Origin: Blattabacterium cuenoti
GTDB lineage: Bacteria; Bacteroidota; Bacteroidia; Flavobacteriales; Blattabacteriaceae
Assembly: GCF_014251955.1 (NCBI RefSeq)
Contig: NZ_CP059203.1
Coordinates: 54,543 to 118,542 of the forward strand
Direction: 5' to 3'
Length of the DNA stretch: 64,000 nucleotides
Below the pieces are notes generated by a model, which saw only the letters and a program-made list of their open reading frames with translations, did not search any database and had not been told where the DNA came from. Both the position numbers and the translations under genes were made by a program. Within the stretch, counting starts at the first letter, position 1; each line of letters begins with the position of its first letter. Below are positions 16,791 to 27,120 of this stretch, in pieces.

Positions 16791-19745
16791 ATGAAATCAA
16801 ATCAAAATATTATTTGTTGTAGTAGTACCGATGCTTCTGATTCTGTTGATAATAGAGGAGAAATTCCAGTTAAAGTTTTTTTACAAAAAAAAACGTCTAG
16901 ACGTGATTTTCTAAAATGGATCGGGTTTAGTACAGCTTCTGTAACTTTAGCAGCATGTAAAGGACCAGTCATTAAATCTATTCCTTATATAGTTAAGCCA
17001 GATGCTATCACTCCAGGAATTCCTAACTATTACGCATCTACTATGATAGATTCTTTTGATATGGGAAGTGTATTAGTGAAAACTAGAGAAGGACGTCCTA
17101 TTAAAATAGAACCTAATTTAACGTCAAAATATTTTAATACAACATCGTCTAGAATACAATCTTCAATTTTATCTCTTTATGATGAAGAAAGATTAAAAAG
17201 TCCATTTATTAATGGAAAAAAATGTTCTTGGAATCAAGTAGATGATTATGTCATTCAACATTTAAAAAAAATATCTCTCTTAAAAAAAGAGATTGTTTTT
17301 CTTTCATCTTCTTTTCCAAGTTTTTCTACAAAAAAATTAATTCAGGATTTTACAAAAATGTATCCTACCACTCAATGGATTACTTATGATGCGATTTCAT
17401 ATTCTAAAGCTTTAGATGCTACTGAAGAGATCCTTGGATATCGCGGATTTCCAGTTTTTGATTTATCAAAAATAGAATTAATAGTATCTTTTGATGCTGA
17501 TTTTTTGGGAGATTGGTGTCCAGAAAATATGGGAAGAGCTTATGCAAAAGCTAGAATACCAGATAAATATATGATGAAACATATTCAAATAGAAAGTAAT
17601 ATGACATTATCTGGAGCAAATGCAGATATTCGTATTTCAAAAAAGCCTTCCGAGATAAAAAAAATGTTATTTGAAGTCTATCAACAGCTTTTTTTAGGAA
17701 TAGAATCTAATGACGAATATGTTAAAAAAATAGCCTTCTTAATAAAAAAGAAAGGATCAAAAAGTGTTATTTTTGCAGATGGAGATAAAGAATCTTATAT
17801 TCAATCTCTTTTGATAAATCAAAAAATCAACAGTAATGCTTTACAAGAAAAATTTTTTTTCTCAAAAGAAAGCAATGATGAAAAATTCAAAAAATTTATA
17901 GAAGATCTAGAAAAAGATAAAGTAGGAGCTCTCTTCATTCATAATACAAACCCTATCTATAGTCTTCCATTTCCTGATAATAATAAAGTAAAAAAACTCT
18001 TAAAAAAGATTCCTCTTACTGTTTCTTTTTCTATGAAAAAAGATGAAACTAATGAAGTGATAAATGTTTTAGCCTCTATTCCTCATTGGCTTGAAAGTTG
18101 GGGAGATACTCATCCTGTCACAGGAGTTTATACCCTTATTCAACCTGCAATTCAACGTATTTTCAATACAAGACAATTTCAAGAATCCTTAATCATTTGG
18201 GGAAAAATTCAAGAAAAAAATTATTACGATTATTTAAAAAAAACTTGGGAACAAGAAATCATTCCAAAATCAAATGTTTCCTCTTTTAATGAAGCTTTGT
18301 TTCATGGAGTTATAGAAATAAAAGAAAATATAACTTTCAAAAAGACATCCACATCCAATAATTATTATAATTATGGTGATAAAAAATTAACAAACTATGA
18401 AAAAAAATTAGAAAAATATTTTGAACTTAGATTATACACAAAAACAAGTATGGGAGATGGACATCAATATAATAATCCTTGGTTACAAGAACTTCCAGAT
18501 CCTATCACACGAGCTACTTGGGATAATTATTTAACTATATCCTCTGATGATGCAAAAAAAATAGGATTAGAAAATTGGTATACAGGGAGTGGAGCTATGA
18601 ATGGAAATTGTGTTGATTTAATAAAAAATAACAAAACACTAATTAAAGACCTACCTATTTATATTCAACCTGGACAAGCTATAGGATCTGTAGGATTAGC
18701 TTTTGGATATGGACAAATAGAAAAATTCTCTAAAATATGTTGTAGTCATAATAATGGAAAAAATGCTTATATCGTTTACGAAAATTTTGATTTAGTACAA
18801 CGAAATATACAAATCAAAAAAGTAAATAAAATACATAAATTTGCTTGTGTACAATTACAAAACACCACCGTAGGAAGGAATTTAGCAAAAGAAACAGATT
18901 TAGAAACTTTTTTAAAAAAACCTATAGAATTTTGGAATGAACAAGAAAAAATTTCCACTCACAAAGGAATGATCTCCCCAAACCAAATTTCCATTTGGGA
19001 GGATAAAAGTCATGAAAAAGAAAAAAAAGGACATCATTTTAATTTATCTATAGATTTAAATGCTTGTATTGGATGTGGATCTTGCGTTATATCATGTCAT
19101 TCGGAAAATAATGTTCCTGTTGTTGGAAAGGAAGAGATAAGAAAGTCTAGAGATATGCATTGGATACGTGTTGATAGATATTATTCTTCTTCTGAAAAGG
19201 TATCTTTTCAACCTATCCTGTGTCAACATTGTGATTATGCTCCTTGTGAAACTGTGTGTCCAGTAGGGGCAACAGTACACGGAGAACAAGGTCAAAATAT
19301 GATGGCCTATAATCGTTGTGTAGGAACACGTTATTGTGCAAATAATTGTCCTTATAAAGTAAGACGTTTTAATTGGTTCGACTATGCAAATAATCATAAA
19401 TTTGATTTCAACATGAATAATACCCTAGGAAAAATGTCTCTTAATCCAGATGTCGTTGTAAGAACCAGAGGAGTTATGGAAAAATGTTCCTTGTGCATAC
19501 AAAGAACACAATACACTATAGGAATAGCAAAAAAAGAAAATAGAAAGATAAAAGATGAAGAATTTGAAACCGCTTGTAGTATTTCTTGTCCTACCGATGC
19601 AATTGTTTTTGGAGATATTAATAATAAAAACAGTCACATTTCAAGAAAAATCAAAGATTCAAGATCCTATAAACTTCTTGATTTTATAGGAATACGTCCA
19701 AATGTTTCTTATCAATTAAAAATTAGAAATAAAAATTTGAAATAG
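16791..19745 (+). CDS. actB: Alternative Complex III subunit B, iron-sulfur protein
   Basis: A 984-residue ActB. It begins with a Tat-type signal, RRDF at 37-40 followed by a hydrophobic stretch and an AAC, so it is probably exported folded, perhaps as a lipoprotein. Residues about 60-740 form a molybdopterin-oxidoreductase-like fold that in this family carries no cofactor. From about 755 there is a ferredoxin-like region with four cysteine sets: CIGCGSCVISCH, CQHCDYAPCETVCP, CVGTRYCANNCP and CSLC...CSISCP, consistent with three [4Fe-4S] and one [3Fe-4S] cluster. It passes electrons from ActC toward the ActA hemes. actC follows 11 bases later. Confidence 0.93.
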   Translation: MKSNQNIICCSSTDASDSVDNRGEIPVKVFLQKKTSRRDFLKWIGFSTASVTLAACKGPVIKSIPYIVKPDAITPGIPNYYASTMIDSFDMGSVLVKTREGRPIKIEPNLTSKYFNTTSSRIQSSILSLYDEERLKSPFINGKKCSWNQVDDYVIQHLKKISLLKKEIVFLSSSFPSFSTKKLIQDFTKMYPTTQWITYDAISYSKALDATEEILGYRGFPVFDLSKIELIVSFDADFLGDWCPENMGRAYAKARIPDKYMMKHIQIESNMTLSGANADIRISKKPSEIKKMLFEVYQQLFLGIESNDEYVKKIAFLIKKKGSKSVIFADGDKESYIQSLLINQKINSNALQEKFFFSKESNDEKFKKFIEDLEKDKVGALFIHNTNPIYSLPFPDNNKVKKLLKKIPLTVSFSMKKDETNEVINVLASIPHWLESWGDTHPVTGVYTLIQPAIQRIFNTRQFQESLIIWGKIQEKNYYDYLKKTWEQEIIPKSNVSSFNEALFHGVIEIKENITFKKTSTSNNYYNYGDKKLTNYEKKLEKYFELRLYTKTSMGDGHQYNNPWLQELPDPITRATWDNYLTISSDDAKKIGLENWYTGSGAMNGNCVDLIKNNKTLIKDLPIYIQPGQAIGSVGLAFGYGQIEKFSKICCSHNNGKNAYIVYENFDLVQRNIQIKKVNKIHKFACVQLQNTTVGRNLAKETDLETFLKKPIEFWNEQEKISTHKGMISPNQISIWEDKSHEKEKKGHHFNLSIDLNACIGCGSCVISCHSENNVPVVGKEEIRKSRDMHWIRVDRYYSSSEKVSFQPILCQHCDYAPCETVCPVGATVHGEQGQNMMAYNRCVGTRYCANNCPYKVRRFNWFDYANNHKFDFNMNNTLGKMSLNPDVVVRTRGVMEKCSLCIQRTQYTIGIAKKENRKIKDEEFETACSISCPTDAIVFGDINNKNSHISRKIKDSRSYKLLDFIGIRPNVSYQLKIRNKNLK

Positions 19746-19756
19746 GAGGAAAAATT

Positions 19757-21139
19757 ATGCCAAGTAACTATGAATCTTCTATAAGAGATCCATTAATTAT
19801 CGGAAAAAAAACATATCAAAACATCACAGATGATATTTTAAAACCTATAGAAAAAAAAGCTGGAAATTTATGGTGGATGGCATTTTTCATTTCTATTTTA
19901 GCTTTTTTATGGGGATTAGGATGTATTATTTATACCTTAGGAACAGGAATAGGGGTTTGGGGATTAAATAGAACTATCAATTGGGCTTGGGATATCACTA
20001 ATTTTGTTTGGTGGGTTGGAATTGGTCATGCTGGAACTTTAATTTCAGCCGTTTTATTGTTATTTAGACAAAAATGGCGTTTATCTATTAATAGATCAGC
20101 TGAAGCTATGACCATTTTTGCGGTAATTCAAGCTGGATTATTTCCTATTATTCATATGGGAAGACCATGGAACGCTCACTGGGTATTACCTATTCCTAAC
20201 CAATTTGGAAGTTTATGGCCCAATTTTAATTCTCCCCTTTTATGGGATGTATTTGCCATTAGTACTTATTTTTCTGTATCAACTGTTTTCTGGTTTATGG
20301 GATTAATTCCAGATTTTGCTATGATACGAGATAGAGTGACAGATCCCATTCAAAAAAAAATCTATAGCATCCTTAGTTTTGGATGGGGAGGTACATCTAA
20401 AGATTGGAAAAGATTTGAAGAAATTTCTTTAATTTTAGCTGGGTTATGTACTCCATTAGTTTTTTCAGTACACACAATTGTTTCTTTTGATTTTTCTACC
20501 TCTGTCATCAAGGGGTGGCATAGCACTATATTTCCTCCTTATTTTGTAGCTGGAGCTATCTTTTCAGGATTTGCAATGGTACAAACTTTATTAGGTGTAA
20601 CACGAAAAGTTCTTTCTTTAGAAAGTTATATTACGAGAAATCATATTGAATATATGAATATGATCATTTTGTTAACAGGAGGAATCGTTTTTTTAGCTTA
20701 TCTTTCTGAATTTATTCTTTCATGGTACTCAAGCAATCCTTTCGAGGAATATACTTATTTTTCTATCAAAGCAGCTACAGGTCCATTTTGGTGGGCTTTT
20801 TGGACTTTAATTCTTTGTAATGTAATTATTCCACAATTTTTATGGATAAAATCTGTAAGAAGAAGTTTCTTTTGGTCTTATCTTATAGCAATTTTTATAA
20901 ATATTGGAATGTGGTTTGAAAGATTTGACATTATTGTATTGAATTTAAGTCGGGATTATATCCCTTCTTCTTGGACTGGATTTCTTCCATCATTTGTAGA
21001 TGTTGGGATATTTATAGGAACAATTGGTTTTTTTTTCATTCTTTATTTATTATATATCCGTGTATTTCCAGTAATTTCTCAGTCAGAATTGAAAACGATA
21101 TTGAAATCTTCTAACAAAGATTTTGTATCTACTAATTAA
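19757..21139 (+). CDS. actC: Alternative Complex III subunit C, NrfD-like quinol-binding membrane protein
   Basis: A 460-residue polytopic membrane protein with about ten hydrophobic helices, of the NrfD/PsrC family. The early WWVGIGHAGTLISAVL helix and the HMGRPW motif (near residue 133) are family marks of the quinol site. With ActB and ActF it forms the membrane core that oxidises menaquinol. An AGGAGG sequence lies just before the start (19744-19749), one of the few Shine-Dalgarno-like sites in the window. It is tightly spaced between actB and actD. Confidence 0.93.
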   Translation: MPSNYESSIRDPLIIGKKTYQNITDDILKPIEKKAGNLWWMAFFISILAFLWGLGCIIYTLGTGIGVWGLNRTINWAWDITNFVWWVGIGHAGTLISAVLLLFRQKWRLSINRSAEAMTIFAVIQAGLFPIIHMGRPWNAHWVLPIPNQFGSLWPNFNSPLLWDVFAISTYFSVSTVFWFMGLIPDFAMIRDRVTDPIQKKIYSILSFGWGGTSKDWKRFEEISLILAGLCTPLVFSVHTIVSFDFSTSVIKGWHSTIFPPYFVAGAIFSGFAMVQTLLGVTRKVLSLESYITRNHIEYMNMIILLTGGIVFLAYLSEFILSWYSSNPFEEYTYFSIKAATGPFWWAFWTLILCNVIIPQFLWIKSVRRSFFWSYLIAIFINIGMWFERFDIIVLNLSRDYIPSSWTGFLPSFVDVGIFIGTIGFFFILYLLYIRVFPVISQSELKTILKSSNKDFVSTN

Positions 21140-21160
21140 TTAATAAAAAAATGAATCAAT

Positions 21161-21715
21161 ATGGATTTTATACAACATATTCATGCATTATATGATAGGG
21201 ATGATTTAATGATAAATAGTATAAAAATTCTTAAAAAAAATGGAATCAATATACATGAAATCTATTCTCCATTTCCAATTCATCATTTGAACGATGTACT
21301 TGAATTGAAAAAAACACATCTATCTTTTTTCTCTTTTATATATGGATTATTAGGATTTTTGACAGGGAGTGTCCTTACTTGGTATACCATGATTTGGGAT
21401 TGGCCACAAAATATTGGAGGAAAACCTTCTTTTTCTTGGATTAGAAATATTCCTTCTTTTGTCCCTGTTATATTTGAATTATCCATTTTTTTTTCTGCAC
21501 ATTTCATGTGTATTACTTATCTTATTCAATGTAGATTATTTCCAGGATTTATTCCAAAAAATCCTGACCCAAGAACTACTAATAATATGTTTTTAATAGA
21601 AATTCATACAACAAAAAAGAATACTGAAAACAAAAAATTAATGAGTTTATTAAAAAAAAATGGGGCTATGGAAGTCAACATAAAAAAAATGAAAATGAAT
21701 TCAAATCAATTATGA
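21161..21715 (+). CDS. actD: Alternative Complex III subunit D (DUF3341)
   Basis: A 184-residue DUF3341 protein. The N-terminal soluble part contains IYSPFPIHHLNDVL, then two transmembrane helices (about 48-68 and 95-120) separated by PQNIGGKPSFSWIRNIPSFVP, a very typical ActD loop. The C-terminal tail is hydrophilic. It is a structural subunit of Alternative Complex III. Its stop overlaps the actE start by four bases. Confidence 0.92.
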   Translation: MDFIQHIHALYDRDDLMINSIKILKKNGINIHEIYSPFPIHHLNDVLELKKTHLSFFSFIYGLLGFLTGSVLTWYTMIWDWPQNIGGKPSFSWIRNIPSFVPVIFELSIFFSAHFMCITYLIQCRLFPGFIPKNPDPRTTNNMFLIEIHTTKKNTENKKLMSLLKKNGAMEVNIKKMKMNSNQL

Positions 21716-22359
21716 TCATAAAATATTTTTATGTTGTAATCATTGATTTAATAACAATCATTATCATTATGATGTTAAATTCCTGTTGGTTTGATAAATC
21801 TAAGCCCAATAGAGTGTACATGCCAGATATGTACTATTCGGACGCTTATGAACCTTATTCAGATCCATATCCCGATTATAAAAAACCTACTAAAGTTATT
21901 CAACTTCCTTTTTTTTTAGGAAAAAAAGGATCTTCACTTTTACCAGTGAAAGGAACTGTTCCAAGAAATTCTTATGGATTTTTTTCTTATAATATTCCGA
22001 ATACAAATGAAGGATATAATGATTCTAAAAAAATTGTGAGATATCCTTTACAAAAAAAGGAGAATCAAAAGATTCAAAATAAAAACAAAACAAATAAAAT
22101 AATTCTAGAAGATGGAAAAAATATCTATCAAATAAACTGTTCCATTTGTCATGGAAATAATGGAGATGGACAAGGTTTTTTGGTAAAAAATGAAAAAATA
22201 TTAGGAATTCCTAGTTATAAGGATAGAGATATAACTATTGGAAGTGTTTATCATGTTGTTACATATGGAAAAAATAACATGAGTTCTTATGCTTCTCAAT
22301 TAAATGAAATTGACAGATGGAAAGTCGCAGAATATGTAATGTATTTAAAAAATAAATAG
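21712..22359 (+). CDS. actE: Alternative Complex III subunit E, monoheme cytochrome c lipoprotein
   Basis: A 215-residue cytochrome. A hydrophobic leader ends in a lipobox-like LNSC near residue 25, so it is likely a lipid-anchored periplasmic protein. MPDMYYSDAYEP and VKGTVPRNSYGF are conserved ActE stretches. The heme site is CSICHG near residue 143, with a likely axial Met in NNMSSYASQL near 190. It would accept electrons from ActA/B for transfer to a terminal oxidase. It overlaps actD and is followed by actF after 8 bases. Confidence 0.92.
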   Translation: MIIKYFYVVIIDLITIIIIMMLNSCWFDKSKPNRVYMPDMYYSDAYEPYSDPYPDYKKPTKVIQLPFFLGKKGSSLLPVKGTVPRNSYGFFSYNIPNTNEGYNDSKKIVRYPLQKKENQKIQNKNKTNKIILEDGKNIYQINCSICHGNNGDGQGFLVKNEKILGIPSYKDRDITIGSVYHVVTYGKNNMSSYASQLNEIDRWKVAEYVMYLKNK

Positions 22360-22367
22360 TAAAAAAA

Positions 22368-23624
22368 ATGTATCAATTTTCTAAAAAATTGAAGAAAATT
22401 ATTTTCATAATAATGTTCACAGGTTTATTTTTTCTTTTTATTGAAAAAATATCATTTTCAATGAATAATTTTTTTAATGAAAAAAAAACATTCTCTATTC
22501 ATAAAAAATATGATAAAAAAGAAAATCAACCTTGGATGAGTCTATATATAGGTTTTTTTTATTTTACCACTATTTCTCTAGGTTCATTATTTTTTTTATG
22601 CATACAAAATATATCAAAATCAGGATGGTCTATTGTCATTCATCCTGTCATGGAGGGGGTGTCTTCTTTCCTTCCATATGGTGGATTAATGATATTAATC
22701 ATTTTATTCTTAAACGCTATGGGATTTATTCATTTATTTCATTGGATGGATCTTTCTTTAGAGAATAATAATCCTACTTCATTCAAATATGACAAAATTA
22801 TTGCCAATAAAAAATTATTTCTTAATATTCCTTTTTTCTTAATAAGAAGTATCATTTATATAGCAGGATGGAGTTTTTTTTATTTTAGAATCAAAAAAAT
22901 ATCTCATATGTTAAATGTGACACGTTCCTTAATATTTTATAAACAATTAAATAGACTCTCTGTTATTTTTATTATTTTTTTTTCTATAACATCTATTCTC
23001 ATGGGATGGGATTGGATTATGTCCTTAAATCCTCATTGGTTTAGCACTTTATTTAGCTGGTATGTTTTAAGCACTTATATAGTAACAGGAATTGGAAGTA
23101 TTACAATAATATCTATTTATCTCAAAAAAAAAGGATATTTTCCTTTTTTTAACGAAAATCATTTACATGATTTAAGCAAATATCTTTTTTCTACTAGTTT
23201 ATTATGGACGTATTTTTGGTTTTCACAATTTTTATTATATTGGTATGGAAATATTCCAGAAGAAATTTTTTATTTTATAAAGAGAGAAGAAATATATCAT
23301 TCTGTTCATTTATGGATGATAATTCCAAATTTTTTAGTTCCTTTTTTTGGTTTGATGAGTAGTAAAAGCAAAACAAATCCAAAAATAGTTTTTATAGTGA
23401 CTTGTATCTTACTTATTGGACATTATATAGATATATACAGTTTGATAGCTCCTGATGTCAAATTATCGTATCCAAAATTTGGATTATATGAAATTGGATC
23501 TTTGTTATTAGTAGGATCTATTTTTAGTTATATTTTATTTATAAATTTGAATAAAAAAGAATTTAGTTTTATTGGAAATCCTTTTTTTCAAGAAAGTAAA
23601 AACTACAAATATCCTTATATGTGA
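22368..23624 (+). CDS. actF: Alternative Complex III subunit F, integral membrane protein
   Basis: A 418-residue protein with about ten predicted membrane helices, related to ActC but more divergent. The segment DWIMSLNPHWFSTLFSWYV (near residue 215) is characteristic of ActF. It completes the actABCDEF set. In many Bacteroidota the operon goes on into cytochrome c oxidase genes; here a convergent trkA-like gene comes 15 bases later, so the terminal oxidase must be encoded elsewhere. Confidence 0.91.
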   Translation: MYQFSKKLKKIIFIIMFTGLFFLFIEKISFSMNNFFNEKKTFSIHKKYDKKENQPWMSLYIGFFYFTTISLGSLFFLCIQNISKSGWSIVIHPVMEGVSSFLPYGGLMILIILFLNAMGFIHLFHWMDLSLENNNPTSFKYDKIIANKKLFLNIPFFLIRSIIYIAGWSFFYFRIKKISHMLNVTRSLIFYKQLNRLSVIFIIFFSITSILMGWDWIMSLNPHWFSTLFSWYVLSTYIVTGIGSITIISIYLKKKGYFPFFNENHLHDLSKYLFSTSLLWTYFWFSQFLLYWYGNIPEEIFYFIKREEIYHSVHLWMIIPNFLVPFFGLMSSKSKTNPKIVFIVTCILLIGHYIDIYSLIAPDVKLSYPKFGLYEIGSLLLVGSIFSYILFINLNKKEFSFIGNPFFQESKNYKYPYM

Positions 23625-23639
23625 GTAGTATTGGCATCT

Positions 23640-24323
23640 TTATCTTTTTTTTACAAAATTCATTATAGATTTATTGGATCCAAAAAGAGTTAAAATGTCT
23701 CCTTTTTGTAAAATAGTATCTCCAGTAACTAACCCTATCACTTTTCTGGTAGGATTTTTCTTAGAAGACATAGGATTTTTAAGATCTCTTATGACAGTAA
23801 TTAAAGAAACAGAATATTTTTGTGTTAAATTGAGACTTTTCACAGATTTTCCATTAAAAGAATGTGGGGAAAAAACTTCTGCAATGGAATGTTTATGATC
23901 CACTCTAAAATAATCTAAAGCATAATTAAAAGAGATTTGTTTAGTTAATCGAAAAGCGGCATCTTGTTCTGGATGAACAACATTATTAATTCCCATTGCT
24001 TCTAGTATTGTATCATGTATTTTAGATAATGATCGACTCACTATTTTAAGATGTTTATATTTTTTCAGTATAGCCGTAGTTACTATAGAAGAACCTTCAT
24101 TTTCTCCAATAGCTACAATTCCTAGATCCGCTTGTTGGATTGGTAAAACTTTATATGCGTATTCATTATTTGCATCCATACAGACGACATTAGCTATATG
24201 ATCTTTTAACAAATCAACTTTTTCCATCTTATGATCTACACCGAAAACTTCATGACCATTATCTGTCAAATGAAGAGCTAAAGATCTTCCAAAATTTCCT
24301 AGTCCAATAATTATAATTTTCAT
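23640..24323 (-). CDS. Potassium uptake regulatory subunit (TrkA/KtrA type)
   Basis: A 227-residue cytosolic gating subunit. It has an N-terminal RCK/TrkA-N Rossmann fold (GLGNFG at 7-12, acidic GVDHKMEKVD at the end of strand two) and a C-terminal TrkA-C domain ending in GDILTLFGS. One RCK unit, rather than the tandem pair of E. coli TrkA, makes it KtrA-like. Its partner channel-like subunit is the next gene upstream on the same strand, 121 bases away, with its own candidate promoter between them. Confidence 0.88.
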   Translation of the reverse strand: MKIIIIGLGNFGRSLALHLTDNGHEVFGVDHKMEKVDLLKDHIANVVCMDANNEYAYKVLPIQQADLGIVAIGENEGSSIVTTAILKKYKHLKIVSRSLSKIHDTILEAMGINNVVHPEQDAAFRLTKQISFNYALDYFRVDHKHSIAEVFSPHSFNGKSVKSLNLTQKYSVSLITVIRDLKNPMSSKKNPTRKVIGLVTGDTILQKGDILTLFGSNKSIMNFVKKR

Positions 24324-24409
24324 TTTTATGAATTTAAATAATAGTCAAATCATTTCATTATTATTTTATCAAAAGACATTAATCATAAAAAAATAAAATT
24401 AATTTAACA

Positions 24410-24417
24410 CAAAGGTA
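24410..24417 (-). promoter_or_regulatory. Bacteroidota -7 element (TACCTTTG) ahead of the trkA-like gene
   Basis: The minus strand reads TACCTTTG, an exact TAnnTTTG match, 87 bases upstream of the trkA-like ATG in the gap after the trkH-like stop. No clear -33 TTG is seen. Confidence 0.4.
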
Positions 24418-24444
24418 AGTAAGTCGTAGTAATTCTTCTCTAAA

Positions 24445-26190
24445 TTAACTGATGAGAATATATCCTTTAGGATATCTATAATAATAATCATGAGTCCTAA
24501 TTCTATTTTTTAATAATCCTAACATAATATTGAAAACACCTATTCTTCCTAAAAACATTAGGATGATTAAAACTAATTTACTTCCAATAGATAAATTGGA
24601 AGTAATTCCTAAAGATAATCCTGCTGTTGAAAATGCAGAAAAAACTTCAAAAGAAATGGATAAAATATCCTGTTTAGGATCCAAACATAGAATAATCAAA
24701 ATACTAATATATATTACAATAATGGATAACATTATAATAGAAAAAGCTAGTTTAATAGATTCCGAAGAAATTTCTTTTCTTTGAATCTCTAATCTAGATT
24801 TTCCTCTAGATAAAGAAATAATATTCATTAATGCCAATGCAAAAGTACTTGTTTTTATTCCACCACCTGTAGAAGCTGGAGAAGCCCCAATCCACATTAA
24901 AAAAATAGTAAATAAAATAGTGACTGGAGCTAATTCTTTCATATCTAATACTTGAAACCCTGCTGTTCTAGATGTTGCAGAAGAAAAAAATGATACAACC
25001 CATTTTCCTATAAAAGAAGTATGTTCTGAAAGAGAACAATGGTATTCACTAATATAATAAAAAAGAGTTCCTAAAAAAAGAAAAAAACACGTTGTAAATA
25101 CAACAATTTTTGTATTTAACGTGACAATATGGACAGGATATCTAAAATATTCGTCTTTAAAAATTTTATAAAAAAATTTTTTCAATGTTAACCATATATA
25201 TGTAAAAAAATTAAATAAAATATCAAATCCTATTCCTCCCAATATTAATAAACAGGCAATGATAAACTGTAACCAATAATTAAACCTCACAGATTCGGAA
25301 TAAAGACCTTGACTAAGGGTGGAAAATCCACTATTACAAAAAGCTGATACAGAATGAAAAATAGAAAAAAACAATGGATTTTCTAATTTCATTCTATCTC
25401 TATTAATGGAAAAATAAATTAATAAAGCTCCTATAATTTCTACTATTAAAGTAAACATAACCACTTTTACTGCCAAACTAAGAACATTATTTGTGGTTTT
25501 TTTATTTAAAAAATTACTAATATAAATCCCTTCTCTGAAAGAAAATCCATCCCTAAAAAAATAACTAAAAAAAGAAGTAATAGTTAAAATTCCTAAACCT
25601 CCAAGTTCCACTAAAGTAAGTATAATTATTTTTCCTAAATAAGTAAAATCTTTTGCTGTATCTAATACGACTAATCCAGTAACACAAACGGCACTTGTAG
25701 AAGTAAAAAAAGCATCTACGAAGGATATTCCTTTTACTGTAGATGCTGGAAGCATTAGTAATACAGATCCCAAAAAAGATAAAAGGACAAAACTCGTAAT
25801 AAAAATAAAAGCAGGATTATGTATTTTAACGTACACAATTCGCATGAAATATGTAATGCAGATGAGTATATATAAAATGAGACTAATAAACAAGGAAATT
25901 TTGATATCTGCAATTTTTTCATTTCTACAAAAAATTTGAAAAAAAGAAAAAATAAGAGAAATCATCAAAATTAAAAAGGATAAAAAAATCATAGATTGAT
26001 ATCCCTTATTAAGGTTTTTTTTAAAAAGAATAAATAAATGTAAAAGACTTAATAATAATACTATACCAATAAGTATTACTGAATTGAAAAAAGGATTTAT
26101 GGAAGTTTTCCATCCTAAAGATATCATGATATACAGAAATAAAACTGGAGTTATAAATGGTAATAGATTTCTATATCTAATTTTTATCAT
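24445..26190 (-). CDS. TrkH/KtrB-family potassium transporter membrane subunit
   Basis: A 581-residue membrane protein. The four pore-loop repeats of the Trk/Ktr family are recognisable as TSTSAVCVTGLV, FCNSGFSTLSQG, SATSRTAGFQV and FSTAGLSLG, each with the filter glycine. Three or four extra N-terminal helices precede the first repeat, as in other Bacteroidota members. It works with the RCK subunit encoded downstream to import K+ using the membrane potential or Na+. The upstream 188-base gap has no clear promoter match. Confidence 0.9.
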   Translation of the reverse strand: MIKIRYRNLLPFITPVLFLYIMISLGWKTSINPFFNSVILIGIVLLLSLLHLFILFKKNLNKGYQSMIFLSFLILMISLIFSFFQIFCRNEKIADIKISLFISLILYILICITYFMRIVYVKIHNPAFIFITSFVLLSFLGSVLLMLPASTVKGISFVDAFFTSTSAVCVTGLVVLDTAKDFTYLGKIIILTLVELGGLGILTITSFFSYFFRDGFSFREGIYISNFLNKKTTNNVLSLAVKVVMFTLIVEIIGALLIYFSINRDRMKLENPLFFSIFHSVSAFCNSGFSTLSQGLYSESVRFNYWLQFIIACLLILGGIGFDILFNFFTYIWLTLKKFFYKIFKDEYFRYPVHIVTLNTKIVVFTTCFFLFLGTLFYYISEYHCSLSEHTSFIGKWVVSFFSSATSRTAGFQVLDMKELAPVTILFTIFLMWIGASPASTGGGIKTSTFALALMNIISLSRGKSRLEIQRKEISSESIKLAFSIIMLSIIVIYISILIILCLDPKQDILSISFEVFSAFSTAGLSLGITSNLSIGSKLVLIILMFLGRIGVFNIMLGLLKNRIRTHDYYYRYPKGYILIS

Positions 26191-26378
26191 ACATCCTTTT
26201 TTTTTGAAAAATTTTACTTATTTATCATCTAATTTCTTTATGTTTCTTTAAAAAAAAACGCTATCAAAAAAAATTAAGTTTGTAATAATAATCATAATCT
26301 AATAACCATTTTTTTCTGTTGATCCTTATTCAAAGAATAAAAAGGAATAAAAGAGACTCCTCTATATATTAAATTGTT

Positions 26379-27026
26379 TTATAAATAAAAAGGTCTAAAT
26401 GTTTCAATTTTATTGAATTCTTTGTTACAAAATTTAACATAAGAAAGAAAAGACATTTCCATTGCAGATGGATTAATCTGAGAAATAAAACGAAAATTTT
26501 TGAAGAAAATTTTTTTTTCTGAAAACCCAACATTTCCAAAAAAATATACTTTTCTATTTTTTGTAATAGATTGAAAAAAATTATCTCCTAATTTTTTTAT
26601 AGAAATAGGACATAGCATCTTTTTAGATTGATTAAATAATGAAGTATAAACAAAATCTGATTTCGCATGTATCATGGGGATTAAAAATCCATCTTCATCT
26701 TGGATATGATTAATTTTTTGAACCATAATAGTTAATGTATCTACTGATAATAATGGGATCCCTAAAGAACAACACAAACCTTTAGCTGCAGAGATCCCTA
26801 TTCTTAAAGAAGTATACGATCCTGGTCCTTGACTCACACAAATTGATTCTAAATTATTGAAATCAATTTTCGAAATTGTAATCGCATACTGTATAAATGT
26901 ATGCAGTTTTTCAGAATGAAGGAATTTATCCGAATTTTCTTCTATAGAAATCAGACATATTCCGTTTTTTGCTATACTTACTGAACAATTTTTTGTAGAA
27001 GTTTCCAAATTAAGAATTAAGGACAT
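26379..27026 (-). CDS. tsaB: tRNA threonylcarbamoyladenosine biosynthesis protein TsaB
   Basis: A 215-residue TsaB, part of the TsaBDE machinery that puts t6A37 on ANN-decoding tRNAs. The N-terminal ILNLETSTKNCSVSI and the VSQGPGSYTSLRIGISAAKG motif are diagnostic of this ASKHA-fold protein. It stands alone and is divergent from nadE with a 94-base gap. The length is normal. Confidence 0.9.
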   Translation of the reverse strand: MSLILNLETSTKNCSVSIAKNGICLISIEENSDKFLHSEKLHTFIQYAITISKIDFNNLESICVSQGPGSYTSLRIGISAAKGLCCSLGIPLLSVDTLTIMVQKINHIQDEDGFLIPMIHAKSDFVYTSLFNQSKKMLCPISIKKLGDNFFQSITKNRKVYFFGNVGFSEKKIFFKNFRFISQINPSAMEMSFLSYVKFCNKEFNKIETFRPFYL

Positions 27027-27120
27027 TTGATTAATTTTACAATTTTTTTCTTTAATTCTAATTTTTTTCTTATTCTTAAAATATAATCAAAAGAAAATAA
27101 AAAAGTAGATCAAAAAAATA

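Noticed and set aside
19092..19397. Minus-strand frame opposite the Fe-S region of actB
   Set aside because: It is a shadow of the cysteine-rich coding strand; no start context or family match.
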